Shown: one piece after another, positions 1 through 7,844 of the stretch | How positions within the stretch are numbered: the stretch's first letter is position 1 | Layout: the number at the start of each line of letters is the position of its first letter | From: Ramlibacter sp. | GTDB taxonomy: Bacteria; Pseudomonadota; Gammaproteobacteria; Burkholderiales; Burkholderiaceae_C | Length of the DNA stretch: 57,398 bases | Direction: 5' to 3' | NCBI GenBank assembly: GCA_028292245.1 | Contig: JAQGMS010000225.1 | Span: forward strand, 1 to 57,398 | Made by a program: the position numbers and the translations under genes | The notes under the pieces: generated by a model | What the model saw: the letters and a program-made list of their open reading frames with translations, nothing else | Databases searched by the model: none | Told to the model about the DNA's origin: nothing

Positions 1-1062
1 GTGACCCCGACCGAGATCAAGCTCGGCGCCTCGGCCGTCCTGAGCGGCCCGCTGGGAGCGCAGACCAGCGACTATGGAGTCGGCTCGCGCCTGTACTTCG
101 ACGCCGTCAACGCCGCCGGCGGCGTCAACGGCCGCAAGATCAGCTACACCACGCTCGACGACGGCTTCGACGCCAAGAGGGCCGTCGAAAACACCCGCAA
201 GCTGATCGACGAGCACGGTGTCTTCATGATCTACAACAACACGGGCACGGCGCAGACCGCCGCGATCCTGCCGCTGCTGGAAGAGTCCAAGACGATCGTG
301 TTCGGCCCGGTCACCGGCGCATCGACCTTCCGCGACAAGTTCAATCCCTACGTGTTCCACGTGCGCGCGAGCTACGCCAACGAAGCCAGGCGCCTGGTTT
401 CCCAGCTGAAGCAGACCGGCATCACCCGTGTCGCCGTTTTCTACCAGGACGACGGGCTGGGCAAGACCTTGCTGGCCGAACTGAAGAACGCTTCGGCCAT
501 CGAAGGCATCCCGTTCGTCGCCGAGATCAAGGTGGACCCCAAGCAGCCCGACTTTTCAGCGGCCGCCGCCGCCACGGCGAAAGCGCAACCCCAAGCCGTG
601 ATCCTGGGCACCGCGGGCACCACTTTCACCAATTACGTGAAGGCCGTGCTGCAGACGCCCGCCAAGCCCGGCTTCTATGGCTTTTCAGTGGCCAGCCAGG
701 ACGTGATCAACCGCGAACTGAGCGACAAGGCGCGCGGCATCATCCTGGCGCAGATCATGCCGTCGCTGCGCAACAGCACCATCCCGGCGGTGTCTGAATA
801 CCTCAGGCTGCTGCGTGAACGCTCCGGCGAGGCCGTGCCTTCGGCTTCGCAGTTCGAAGGCTTCGTGCACGCCAAATTGCTGGTGGAAGGCCTGCGCCGG
901 GCCGGGCGCGACCTCACCACCCAGTCGTTCATCAAGGCGATGGAAGGGGCGGGCGACATCAACTTCGGCCGCTTCATCGCCAAGTATTCGCCGCAGTCCC
1001 ACAACGGCTCGACCTATGTCGAGCTCGCGATCATGGACAACCTCGGCCAGCTGCGCTATTGA
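1..1062 (+). CDS. Branched-chain amino acid-type ABC transporter substrate-binding protein (5' partial)
   Basis: Periplasmic ligand-binding protein of the LivK/Peripla_BP_6 family, which hands a small ligand (amino acid, amide or aromatic acid) to a Liv-type ABC permease. The visible 353 residues start almost exactly where the mature domain of this family starts (PTEIKLGASAVLSGP), followed by the typical AGGVNGRKI and DDGFDAKRAVENTRKLI segments. Family members are about 380 residues with a signal peptide, so the GTG at base 1 is probably internal and the signal peptide lies before the window. The C-terminal lobe is complete and ends in a normal stop. The ligand cannot be told from sequence, and no permease genes lie downstream, so the partner is elsewhere or upstream. 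Confidence 0.88.
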   Translation: MTPTEIKLGASAVLSGPLGAQTSDYGVGSRLYFDAVNAAGGVNGRKISYTTLDDGFDAKRAVENTRKLIDEHGVFMIYNNTGTAQTAAILPLLEESKTIVFGPVTGASTFRDKFNPYVFHVRASYANEARRLVSQLKQTGITRVAVFYQDDGLGKTLLAELKNASAIEGIPFVAEIKVDPKQPDFSAAAAATAKAQPQAVILGTAGTTFTNYVKAVLQTPAKPGFYGFSVASQDVINRELSDKARGIILAQIMPSLRNSTIPAVSEYLRLLRERSGEAVPSASQFEGFVHAKLLVEGLRRAGRDLTTQSFIKAMEGAGDINFGRFIAKYSPQSHNGSTYVELAIMDNLGQLRY

Positions 1063-1084
1063 AATCCCGTCGACGAGGCGCGCG

Positions 1085-1909
1085 ATGGAAGAACTTTTCA
1101 ATCATCCGGCGGTTCAGGCTGCCGCGCTGCCCTTCGCTGTGGCGCTCATAGCGGCGGCGCTGTTGCGCAACACGCGGCAACTGGGCCTGGCGATCGCGGC
1201 TGCGTTTCTATGTGCCGTGGCGCTGACCATGGGGTTCGGGTTCGAGTCGATGACCTCGGCCTGGAAGCTCGTGCTGGTCGGCATCGCGGCCGCGGCCTCG
1301 GGCGCTGTCTTGCAAAGCATGGTCGCCCAGCCGCGATGGGCGCATCGCGCCATCATCGCCGCGGCGGCGGCCGTCGCCGTGCTCTGGGTTCTGCAGCGCA
1401 TCCTCATGCAGCGCGATGCCACCACCGCGATCCTTGCCGGCGCAGGTGCGGCGGCGTACTGCGTTGCGCTGCTGGCCGGCGGCGAGCGCGTCAGCCGCGA
1501 TCCGGTGTGCGCAGCTGCCGTGGCCCTGGTGATGGGATTGGGTTCCGCGGCCTTGGCCTTGCTCGGCGCCTCGGCTCAACTGGCGCAATTGGGGATCGCC
1601 CTGGGCGCCGGTGCCGGTGCGGTCCTGCTGGTGCAGATGCTGGCGGGCCCCGGCGGGCCCGCGGCTTGGACACTGGGCCTGTGCGCGCAGGTGACTGCCG
1701 CGTTGGTGGGGTTGTTGGCCGTGGCCACAGGGTCGCTGCCCTGGTATTGCCTGTTGCCGCTTCCGTTGCTTGCGTGGTCGGCGCGGATGGCGCGCGGCGA
1801 TTCACGCCCGGTCTGGCAAAGGGCGGTGCTGAGCGTGCTGTTCGCAATGGTGCCCGCATTGCTGGCTGTGGCGCTCGCGTGGTTCGCGGGCGGCGATCCG
1901 GCCGCATGA
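1085..1909 (+). CDS. Polytopic integral membrane protein, unknown function
   Basis: A 274-residue, very hydrophobic protein with about eight predicted membrane segments rich in Ala, Leu and Val; I recognise no family. The ATG at 1085 follows a GAGG motif and lies 22 bases after the binding-protein stop, so it is probably co-transcribed. A longer in-frame reading from 815 would overlap the upstream gene by 250 bases and gives an Arg/Ser-rich non-membrane leader, so I rejected it. It ends with a hydrophobic segment and a short GGDPAA tail. It could be a small permease or a membrane partner of YceI, but nothing shows that directly. Confidence 0.65.
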   Translation: MEELFNHPAVQAAALPFAVALIAAALLRNTRQLGLAIAAAFLCAVALTMGFGFESMTSAWKLVLVGIAAAASGAVLQSMVAQPRWAHRAIIAAAAAVAVLWVLQRILMQRDATTAILAGAGAAAYCVALLAGGERVSRDPVCAAAVALVMGLGSAALALLGASAQLAQLGIALGAGAGAVLLVQMLAGPGGPAAWTLGLCAQVTAALVGLLAVATGSLPWYCLLPLPLLAWSARMARGDSRPVWQRAVLSVLFAMVPALLAVALAWFAGGDPAA

Positions 1910-1951
1910 GTTTTCGCTGTTTCTTTTTTCTTCCAACCTGAGGAGCTTTCC

Positions 1952-2539
1952 ATGATCCGTCATTCATTCGCCGTTCTCGCCTGCGTGGCGCCCCTGTCCG
2001 CACTGGCGGCGCCGCAGACCTACGTCATCGACCCGGTTCACTCGTTTCCCAACTTCAGGGTCAATCACCTCGGCATGGCCTCGATCATGGGGCGCTTCGA
2101 GAAGATGACCGGCAAGGTCGTGCTCGACCAGGCGGCACGGACCGGATCCCTCGAAGTGAAGATTCCGACGGCAACGGTGTCCACCGGCGACGGCAAGCGC
2201 GCCGACGGCACCCGCTCGCGCGACGACCACCTGCGCACGGCGGACTTCTTCAACAGCGCCGAGTTTCCCGACATGACCTACAAGTCGACCAAGTTCAATT
2301 TCAACGGCGACGCCCTGGAGAGCATCGACGGCAACCTGACGCTGCTGGGCGTGAGCAAGCCGGTCAAGCTCACCGTCTCCTCCTTCAAGTGCGGCCCGCA
2401 TCCGTTCACCAAGAAGCCGATGTGCGGCGCCGACGCGGAAGGCACGATCAAGCGCACGGACTTCGGCGTGAAGTTCGGCGTGCCGGCGATCTCCGACGAA
2501 GTGAAGCTGACGATCGGCGTCGAGGCCTATCCCGAGTAA
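1952..2539 (+). CDS. yceI: YceI family periplasmic protein
   Basis: A secreted YceI-domain protein, a lipocalin-like barrel that in known structures binds an isoprenoid such as polyprenol. Residues 1-20 are a Sec signal peptide ending ALA-A; the mature protein begins with the family signature YVIDPVHSFPNFRVNHLG, then has DDHLRTADFFNSAEFPDMTY and a C-terminal VKFGVPAISDEVKLTI. At 195 residues it is full length. A GAGGAG Shine-Dalgarno stands just upstream of the ATG. It is the last gene of the plus-strand group and is followed by a strong hairpin. Two Cys in the segment FKCGPHPFTKKPMCGAD may form a disulphide, seen in some YceI relatives. Confidence 0.93.
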   Translation: MIRHSFAVLACVAPLSALAAPQTYVIDPVHSFPNFRVNHLGMASIMGRFEKMTGKVVLDQAARTGSLEVKIPTATVSTGDGKRADGTRSRDDHLRTADFFNSAEFPDMTYKSTKFNFNGDALESIDGNLTLLGVSKPVKLTVSSFKCGPHPFTKKPMCGADAEGTIKRTDFGVKFGVPAISDEVKLTIGVEAYPE

Positions 2540-2564
2540 GCGCGAAGAACTCGCAATGCAAAAG

Positions 2565-2592
2565 GGGGACGGCGCCGCGAGGTGCCGTCCCC
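2565..2592. terminator. Hairpin terminator between convergent yceI and Bug genes
   Basis: A 12-bp stem (2565-2576 with 2581-2592, one G-T wobble) closes on a GCGA tetraloop. It is preceded by AAAA and followed by TTCTT, so it can act as an intrinsic terminator on both strands between the convergent transcription units ending at 2539 and 2611. Confidence 0.8.
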
Positions 2593-2610
2593 TTCTTGCA
2601 TGGGAGCGTC

Positions 2611-3588
2611 TTATGACTCCGCGGTGAACCCCACCTGCTTGATCAGGCGGCGCCATTCCTCGGCATCGGCGGCGAGCAACTCGGCCAGCGCCGGCGCCGT
2701 GGAGGGTTGGATCTCCAGCCCGAACTGCTTGCCGTACTCGACGACCTCCGGGTTCGTCAACGCCGGCTGCAGGTAGGCCGAGGCGCGGCGAATGGTTTCG
2801 GGCTTGGCCTTGCCGGGCAGGAAGAAGCCGTACCACTCGCGCACCGTCAGCGGATACCCCGCTTCACGCAGAGTCGGCACCGTGGGCAGGAACGCCGAGC
2901 GGCCTTTGCCCGAAATCGCCAGCACGCGCAGCTTGCCGGTCTTGGCGTATTGCAGGAAGTCGCCGATCGGGCCGCAGAACGCGGAAATCTGGCCGCCCAG
3001 CAGGTCGGTCACGCCGGGCGCCGCGCCGCGGTAGGGAATGTGCTTGAGCTCGACGCCGGTGAACTTGCCGAGCAGCACGCCGATCATGTGCGGCATCGAG
3101 CCGGCGCCCGGGCTGCCGAAGTTGGCCTTCGCCGGATCGGCCTTGGCCCAGGCCAGGAAGTCCTTCAGCGTCTTCACGCTGTCCGGAACGCCGGGCCCCA
3201 CCGCCAGGCCGTGGTTGATGTAGGCGCCCACGGAAACGGGCGCCACGTCTTCCAATTTGTATTGCAATTTGGGATAGGTGAACGGATAGATCGACAGCAT
3301 CGACGAAGGCGTCAGCAGCAAGGCGCTGCCATCGGGGTTGGAATCCTTCACGGTGATGATGCCGATCTGGCCGGCCGCGCCCGGCTTGTTTTCCACCACG
3401 ACGTTGGCGGCGTAGTTGCCGCGCAATTTGTCCGCGACCCGGCGGGCCAGCGCGTCGACGGTGCCGCCGGCGGGAAAGCCCAGGACGATCTTGGCGACGT
3501 CGGGGCCGGATTGGGCGAGGCCGGCGAGCGGCAGGCCGAGGGTGGCCAGGCCGGCCGAGGCCTGGACGAATTGGCGGCGGGTTGTCAT
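2611..3588 (-). CDS. Tripartite tricarboxylate transporter (Bug/TctC family) substrate-binding protein
   Basis: A 325-residue periplasmic binding protein of the Bug family, greatly expanded in Burkholderiales, which captures carboxylates for TctAB or signals their presence. The N-terminus MTTRRQFVQASAGLATLG is a twin-arginine-type signal peptide, followed by the family motifs IVLGFPAGGTVDALARRVA, VVENKPGAAGQIG and FGSPGAGSMPHMIGVLL, and PYRGAAPGVTDLLGGQ. A strong AGGAGA Shine-Dalgarno precedes the ATG. It is the last gene of the minus-strand operon with SDR, feruloyl-CoA synthase and crotonase, so its ligand is probably an aromatic or phenylpropanoid acid (inference from context). No TctA or TctB genes are in the window, as usual for orphan Bug proteins. 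Confidence 0.93.
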   Translation of the reverse strand: MTTRRQFVQASAGLATLGLPLAGLAQSGPDVAKIVLGFPAGGTVDALARRVADKLRGNYAANVVVENKPGAAGQIGIITVKDSNPDGSALLLTPSSMLSIYPFTYPKLQYKLEDVAPVSVGAYINHGLAVGPGVPDSVKTLKDFLAWAKADPAKANFGSPGAGSMPHMIGVLLGKFTGVELKHIPYRGAAPGVTDLLGGQISAFCGPIGDFLQYAKTGKLRVLAISGKGRSAFLPTVPTLREAGYPLTVREWYGFFLPGKAKPETIRRASAYLQPALTNPEVVEYGKQFGLEIQPSTAPALAELLAADAEEWRRLIKQVGFTAES

Positions 3589-3627
3589 GGCAATGTCTCC
3601 TTTTGGTGGTGGGGGGGGAAAGCTGTC

Positions 3628-4392
3628 TCAGCGGGGCGCCATGCGCAGCGCGCCGTCCAGGCGAATCACTTCGCCGTTCAGGTGGCCGTTGGTGACGACA
3701 TGGGCGGCGAGCTGCGCAAACTCTTGCGGCCTGCCCAGGCGCGGCGGGAAGGGGATCGAAGCGGCCAGCGATGCCTGCACCGCCTGCGGCAACTGCTTCA
3801 TCAGCGGCGTGGCGAACAGGCCCGGTGCCAGGGTGCAGACGCGGATGCCGTACTGCGCCAGGTCACGCGCCATCGGCAACGTCATGCCGACCAGCCCGCC
3901 TTTCGAAGCGCTGTACGCCTGCTGGCCGACCTGCCCGTCGAACGCGGCGACCGAAGCGGTGAACAGCATCACGCCGCGCTCGCCGTCTTCCAGCGGCGGC
4001 AGCTTGGCGCATTGCGCGGCGAACAGGCGGCTGGCGTTGTAGCTGCCGATCAGGTTGACCGCGATCACCCTGGAGAAATCCTCCAGCGGCGCCGGGCTGC
4101 CGTCTTTCTGCACGATGCGCTTGGCCGTGCCGATGCCGGCGATGTTCATCAGGATACGCGCCGGACCGTGCGCCGCCGCCGCCCGCTCCAATGCGGCCGC
4201 CATGCTTTCGGTGTTGGTGATGTCGGCCTGGCAAGCCACACCTCCAATGTCGGCCGCGACCTTTTGCGCCTGCTCCAGGTTGAGGTCGAGCACGGCAACC
4301 TTGGCGCCCAGCCGCGCCAGTTCGCGCGCGACAGCTTCGCCCAGGCCCGAGGCGCCGCCGGTGACGAGCGCGGCGTGTCCTTCGATGTTCAT
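3628..4392 (-). CDS. SDR family dehydrogenase (3-hydroxyacyl-CoA dehydrogenase type II-like)
   Basis: A 254-residue short-chain dehydrogenase with the NAD-binding TGGASGLGEAVA motif near residues 11-22, the ILMNIAG motif, and the catalytic Ser-Tyr-Lys set (S in FTASVAAFDGQVGQQ, then YSASK). The segment VALDLN/VLDLN with Asp after the second strand suggests NAD over NADP. The pattern, including TLAPGLFATPLMKQLP, is that of the HSD10/FadB2x type of 3-hydroxyacyl-CoA dehydrogenase. Its start overlaps the feruloyl-CoA synthase stop by four bases (ATGA), indicating translational coupling. With a crotonase and an acyl-CoA synthase it would oxidise the 3-hydroxyacyl-CoA in a beta-oxidation-like shortening of the side chain of a phenylpropanoid acid. 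Confidence 0.9.
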   Translation of the reverse strand: MNIEGHAALVTGGASGLGEAVARELARLGAKVAVLDLNLEQAQKVAADIGGVACQADITNTESMAAALERAAAAHGPARILMNIAGIGTAKRIVQKDGSPAPLEDFSRVIAVNLIGSYNASRLFAAQCAKLPPLEDGERGVMLFTASVAAFDGQVGQQAYSASKGGLVGMTLPMARDLAQYGIRVCTLAPGLFATPLMKQLPQAVQASLAASIPFPPRLGRPQEFAQLAAHVVTNGHLNGEVIRLDGALRMAPR

Positions 4393-6266
4393 GCCTTGTT
4401 TCCTTGGGGTTTGATGGTGAAAGGCAGCGCGTCGCCGTGCATCGCGCCGGCCAGCGCCGCCCTGTGCTTGAGCACGGCACGCTGGTTGACGGAGCCCTTG
4501 TCGGTGATCTCGCCCTTGTCGATGGAGGCCGGCTCGTGCATCAGGTGGGCGCGCGCAATGCGGGTGGCGCTGCCGGTGGCATGAGCGGCGAGCTCATCGA
4601 GGACGGCCTGGAAGTGCGACTGGACCGGCGCGCTTTCCAGCACTTGCTGCAGCCTCGCGTCGGCGCCCAGGCCGGCGAGATCGCGGCAAGCCGCCGTCGG
4701 GAAGATCAGGGCCCCCACTTCCTTGCCGTTGATGCCGGTGAGCACCGCGTCCTGCACGTACGGAGCACCGGCCGCGATGATCTTCGCGCGCAGCGGCCCG
4801 ACGCTGACGAAGGTGCCGGTCGACAGCTTGAAGTCTTCGGCGATGCGCCCGTCGAACTTCAGGCCCCGGTGCAGGTCGTTGACGTCGATCCACTGCACGG
4901 CGTCGCCGGAGCGAAAGAATCCTTCTTCGTCGAACGACTCGCGGGTGGCTTGCGGATTGCGCCAATACCCGGGTGTGATGTTGGGACCGCGATAGCGCAC
5001 CTCGGTCTTGCCGTCGATGGGCACGAGTTTGAGTTCCAGGCCGGGAGTGGGCACACCGATATGTCCGGCCTTCACGTCGGGGCTGTTGATGGCCAGCGCA
5101 AAGGGTGACGATTCCGTCATTCCCAGGCCGGTGTTCATCACGATCCGTTCACCGACCTCGCGCTCCGCGCTTTCGAACAGCGAATCCAGCACCGGCTGCG
5201 ACAGGGCCGCTCCGGCAAAGAAGAACATCTTGACGCGGCTGAGGAGGTTCCCGCGCAGCACGTCGTCCGTCTTCATCAGCTCGGCGATGACTTCGAAGCC
5301 GGTCGGCACGTTGAAGTACAGCGTCGGCGCGATTTCGCGCAGGTTGCGGATCGTTTCGGCCATTCCGGCCGGCGTCGGCTTGCCCTCGTCGATGTAGAGC
5401 GTGCCGCCGTTGTAGACGACCATGCCGAAGTTGTGGTTGCCGCCGAAGGTGTGGTTCCAGGGCAGCCAATCCACCAGCACCGGCGGCTCCTGCGCCAGCA
5501 CCGGCATCGACTGGCGCATCTGCTGCTGGTTGGCGCACCACATGCGCTGCGTCATGGTGACGGCCTTGGGCAATTGGGTCGAGCCCGAGGTGAACAGGAA
5601 CTTGACGATCGTGTCCGGGCCGCTGCCGTGATACGCCTCGTCGACGGCGGCGCTGGGCGCCGTGGCCAGCAGGTTGGCGAACTTGCGGGAGGCTCGGCCG
5701 GCGACTTCGCCGGATGCCAGCACAAGCTCGGTGTCCGCAGTTACCGTTGCCGCGATGGCCTTGCCATATCGCTGGCCGTCGCTGGCGAACACCAGGCCCG
5801 GCGTCAGGGTTTCCAGCACGTGGCGCAGCTTCGCGTAGTCCTGGCTCACGGTGGAGTACGCCGGCGACACCGAGCAATGCGGGATGCCAACATAGAGGCA
5901 CGCCAGCACCAGCTGCGCATGATCGAGATCGTTCTCGCTCAGGATCACCACGGGGCGTTCGGCACTCAAGCCCAATTGCAGCAGCGCCTGTCCGATGCGG
6001 CGCGCCGATTGCAGGGCCTGGGAATAGCTGATGTGCCGCCAGTCGCCGCGCGTTCCGTCCGCATTGCGCACGCGCTGCGCTATCCAGGTTCGCTCGGGCG
6101 ACACTTCCGCCCAAAGCCGCAGCCGGTCCATCAAGCGGCGCGCGCAGGGCTCCAGCGGTTGCTCCGCTTCGACGTAAATCACGCCGCGCGCAGCCTCCCG
6201 CATTTTGACGCGCGTCACGCCGAACTTCAGGGGCCGGTATTTCGGCGGTTTGCCGCTGGTTCTCAT
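4389..6266 (-). CDS. fcs: Feruloyl-CoA synthase
   Basis: A 625-residue AMP-forming acyl-CoA synthetase. It is expected to activate ferulate or related hydroxycinnamates with ATP and CoA. The start RPLKFGVTRVKMREA and the segment after the P-loop, AVTMTQRMWCANQQQM, are typical of Fcs enzymes rather than fatty acyl or benzoate ligases. The A3 core is FTSGSTQLPKAV at about residues 225-236, unusual in having Gln where most have Gly (STGLPK). Later motifs GLGMTESSPFA, GYWRNP and FFRSGDAVQWID are present, and the C-terminal domain is complete. The ATG at 6266 lies 22 bases after the crotonase stop. It is the central enzyme of the operon; the exact acid it uses is inferred. Confidence 0.9.
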   Translation of the reverse strand: MRTSGKPPKYRPLKFGVTRVKMREAARGVIYVEAEQPLEPCARRLMDRLRLWAEVSPERTWIAQRVRNADGTRGDWRHISYSQALQSARRIGQALLQLGLSAERPVVILSENDLDHAQLVLACLYVGIPHCSVSPAYSTVSQDYAKLRHVLETLTPGLVFASDGQRYGKAIAATVTADTELVLASGEVAGRASRKFANLLATAPSAAVDEAYHGSGPDTIVKFLFTSGSTQLPKAVTMTQRMWCANQQQMRQSMPVLAQEPPVLVDWLPWNHTFGGNHNFGMVVYNGGTLYIDEGKPTPAGMAETIRNLREIAPTLYFNVPTGFEVIAELMKTDDVLRGNLLSRVKMFFFAGAALSQPVLDSLFESAEREVGERIVMNTGLGMTESSPFALAINSPDVKAGHIGVPTPGLELKLVPIDGKTEVRYRGPNITPGYWRNPQATRESFDEEGFFRSGDAVQWIDVNDLHRGLKFDGRIAEDFKLSTGTFVSVGPLRAKIIAAGAPYVQDAVLTGINGKEVGALIFPTAACRDLAGLGADARLQQVLESAPVQSHFQAVLDELAAHATGSATRIARAHLMHEPASIDKGEITDKGSVNQRAVLKHRAALAGAMHGDALPFTIKPQGNKA

Positions 6267-6288
6267 TGTTGTCTCCTCGGGGTCCTTG

Positions 6289-7086
6289 TCATGCGGGTGT
6301 CGCGGCGCGCTCGACCTTGGCGGCGCGGCCTTCCAGGAAGGCGCGCACCCGGGATTTCGCTTCGGGCGCCGACTGGGCCACCGCGGCCATCAGGGCCTCG
6401 GTCATCAGGCCGTGGTCGGCGCTCTGGTCGGCGATGCGTGGCAGCACGTGCGTGAGCGCGAAGTTGGTCGCAGGGGCGTTCAGGGCGATCTTTTCGGCCA
6501 GTTCCACGGCCTTGGCCAAGGCCTGGCCCTCCGGCACCAGGTATTGCGCGAAGCCGGCGCGCTCGCCGTCCTGGGCGTTGTAGACGCGCCCGGTCAGCAT
6601 CATGTCGGTCATGCGCGCGACCCCCACCAGGCGCGGCACGCGCACGGAGCCGCCGCCGCCCACGAAGATGCCGCGCGAGCCTTCCGGCAGGGCGTAGAAG
6701 GTGGACTCGTCGGCCACGCGGATGTGGCAGGCGCTGGCCAGCTCCAGGCCGCCGCCGACGACGGCGCCATGCAGCGCCGCGACCACCGGCACCGTGCCGA
6801 ATTGCAGCGCATCCAGCGCCTTGTGCCACATGCGGGAGTGGTGCATGCCCTGCACCGCGTCGCGCTCGCCCAGCTCGCTCAGGTCCAGGCCGGCGCAGAA
6901 GTGCTCGCCGTCGCCATCGACGACCGCGGCCTTGACATCCGGGGTGAAGCTTTCGAAGACCTCGCGCAGCGCCAGCACCAGCGCGTCGTTGAGGGCATTG
7001 CGCTTGGCCGCGCGGGTGAGCCGTACCACGGCCACCGGGCCGCGGATGTCCAGCGAGATGTCTGCGGAAATTTGGGTCGCCGGCAT
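6289..7086 (-). CDS. Enoyl-CoA hydratase/isomerase (crotonase) family protein
   Basis: A 265-residue crotonase. Oxyanion-hole segments HFCAGLDLSEL and HGAVVGGGLELAS are present, and both hydratase glutamates are conserved (Glu in GGGLELA and Glu in ALPEGSRG), so a true hydratase is likely. It starts the operon upstream of fcs and is the first gene after a palindrome-rich promoter region. Two roles fit: hydration of a cinnamoyl-type CoA followed by SDR oxidation, or hydration/retro-aldol cleavage as in the classic Ech that makes vanillin. The presence of an SDR dehydrogenase favours the first. No terminator is seen between it and fcs. Confidence 0.9.
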   Translation of the reverse strand: MPATQISADISLDIRGPVAVVRLTRAAKRNALNDALVLALREVFESFTPDVKAAVVDGDGEHFCAGLDLSELGERDAVQGMHHSRMWHKALDALQFGTVPVVAALHGAVVGGGLELASACHIRVADESTFYALPEGSRGIFVGGGGSVRVPRLVGVARMTDMMLTGRVYNAQDGERAGFAQYLVPEGQALAKAVELAEKIALNAPATNFALTHVLPRIADQSADHGLMTEALMAAVAQSAPEAKSRVRAFLEGRAAKVERAATPA

Positions 7087-7115
7087 GCGGGAGCTCCTTG
7101 CCTGATCGGGCGAAA

Positions 7116-7236
7116 TTAGTTATATAACAGAAGTAAGTGGTTATATCCTACAACTAAATCCCGGACACCACAAGCGGGGAGGTACAGAAAAGATGAGCTG
7201 GGTGCTGTCGTATTTATCCATTCTTCATATAACTAA
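7116..7236 (-). promoter_or_regulatory. Palindromic MarR-like operator cluster upstream of the crotonase-fcs operon
   Basis: A perfect palindrome GTTATATAAC lies at 7119-7128 within TTAGTTATAT (7116-7125), whose inverted copy ATATAACTAA is at 7227-7236. A related GGTTATATCC is at 7139-7148. AT-rich inverted repeats of this kind are typical sites of MarR-family repressors of aromatic catabolism. The sites flank the intergenic region between the minus-strand operon (start 7086) and the plus-strand gene at 7271, so both could be controlled. The binding protein is not identified. Confidence 0.45.
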
Positions 7237-7270
7237 ATGGCATAGGCCGACTGATTGCTAATATGGCTGC

Positions 7271-7741
7271 ATGAAATTCCCTTCCACCACCGCAACCATT
7301 TCGGGCCTCCTGCTCGCCGCAATCGCATTTCCTGCCGCGCTGGCTCAAACCCCGCCTGCCAAGGTCGTCACGCGCGACGAGCTTCGGGTCTGCATGAATT
7401 CCGAAGCCGCACTGGCCGCCCAACGCAAGGCGCTGGAGGCGCGCAATGGCCAGAACACCGCCGAAACGGACGCGATCCGGGCCGAGCAGCAACAGCTGGC
7501 CGAAGAGCAGAAACTGATCCGCGAAGAAGAGACGGCCAAGATGGAGAGGTTCGTCAATCGCCGGGTGAAGCCGCACAACGTTCGCGTCCAGGCCGCCAAG
7601 GCGAGCGCCGAGGCGTTCCGCGCGGACCTGGAGGCGTTGAACAAGGGGCTGCTCGCCCACAACGAAAAATGCGGCGGCATCTCGTTCAAGGCCGAAGACA
7701 AGGAAGCGATCCTGAAGGAGCGCGAGCCGGCGAAGAACTGA
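7271..7741 (+). CDS. Small secreted coiled-coil protein, unknown function
   Basis: A 156-residue protein with a Sec signal peptide (residues 1-25, ending ALAQ). The mature part is mostly charged and helical, rich in Glu, Gln, Lys and Ala between residues 45 and 100, and likely to form a coiled coil. Only two Cys occur (in RVCMN and EKCGG), one at each end of the helical region, so an intramolecular disulphide could clamp a helical hairpin. I recognise no family. It reads divergently from the crotonase operon across the palindrome cluster and ends about 100 bases before the histidine kinase gene. Confidence 0.65.
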   Translation: MKFPSTTATISGLLLAAIAFPAALAQTPPAKVVTRDELRVCMNSEAALAAQRKALEARNGQNTAETDAIRAEQQQLAEEQKLIREEETAKMERFVNRRVKPHNVRVQAAKASAEAFRADLEALNKGLLAHNEKCGGISFKAEDKEAILKEREPAKN

Positions 7742-7844
7742 AGCGCCGGACCCCCGCCGCCGTCCGCCGTCGTTCGCTCCCCCGGGAGCGTGACTCGTCG
7801 GGACACCCTTGAACGGGCAGCGGTTAGCAGCCAGACTGCTGCCT

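Noticed and set aside
2707-4584. Plus-strand open frame of about 625 codons opposite the Bug and SDR genes
   Set aside because: No ribosome site or domain, and shadow-type composition; the minus-strand genes are unambiguous.
6289-7086. Assigning the crotonase as the vanillin-forming Ech
   Set aside because: Its sequence is not obviously of the feruloyl-CoA hydratase/lyase clade and the operon contains a 3-hydroxyacyl-CoA dehydrogenase-like SDR, so a beta-oxidative route is equally possible.
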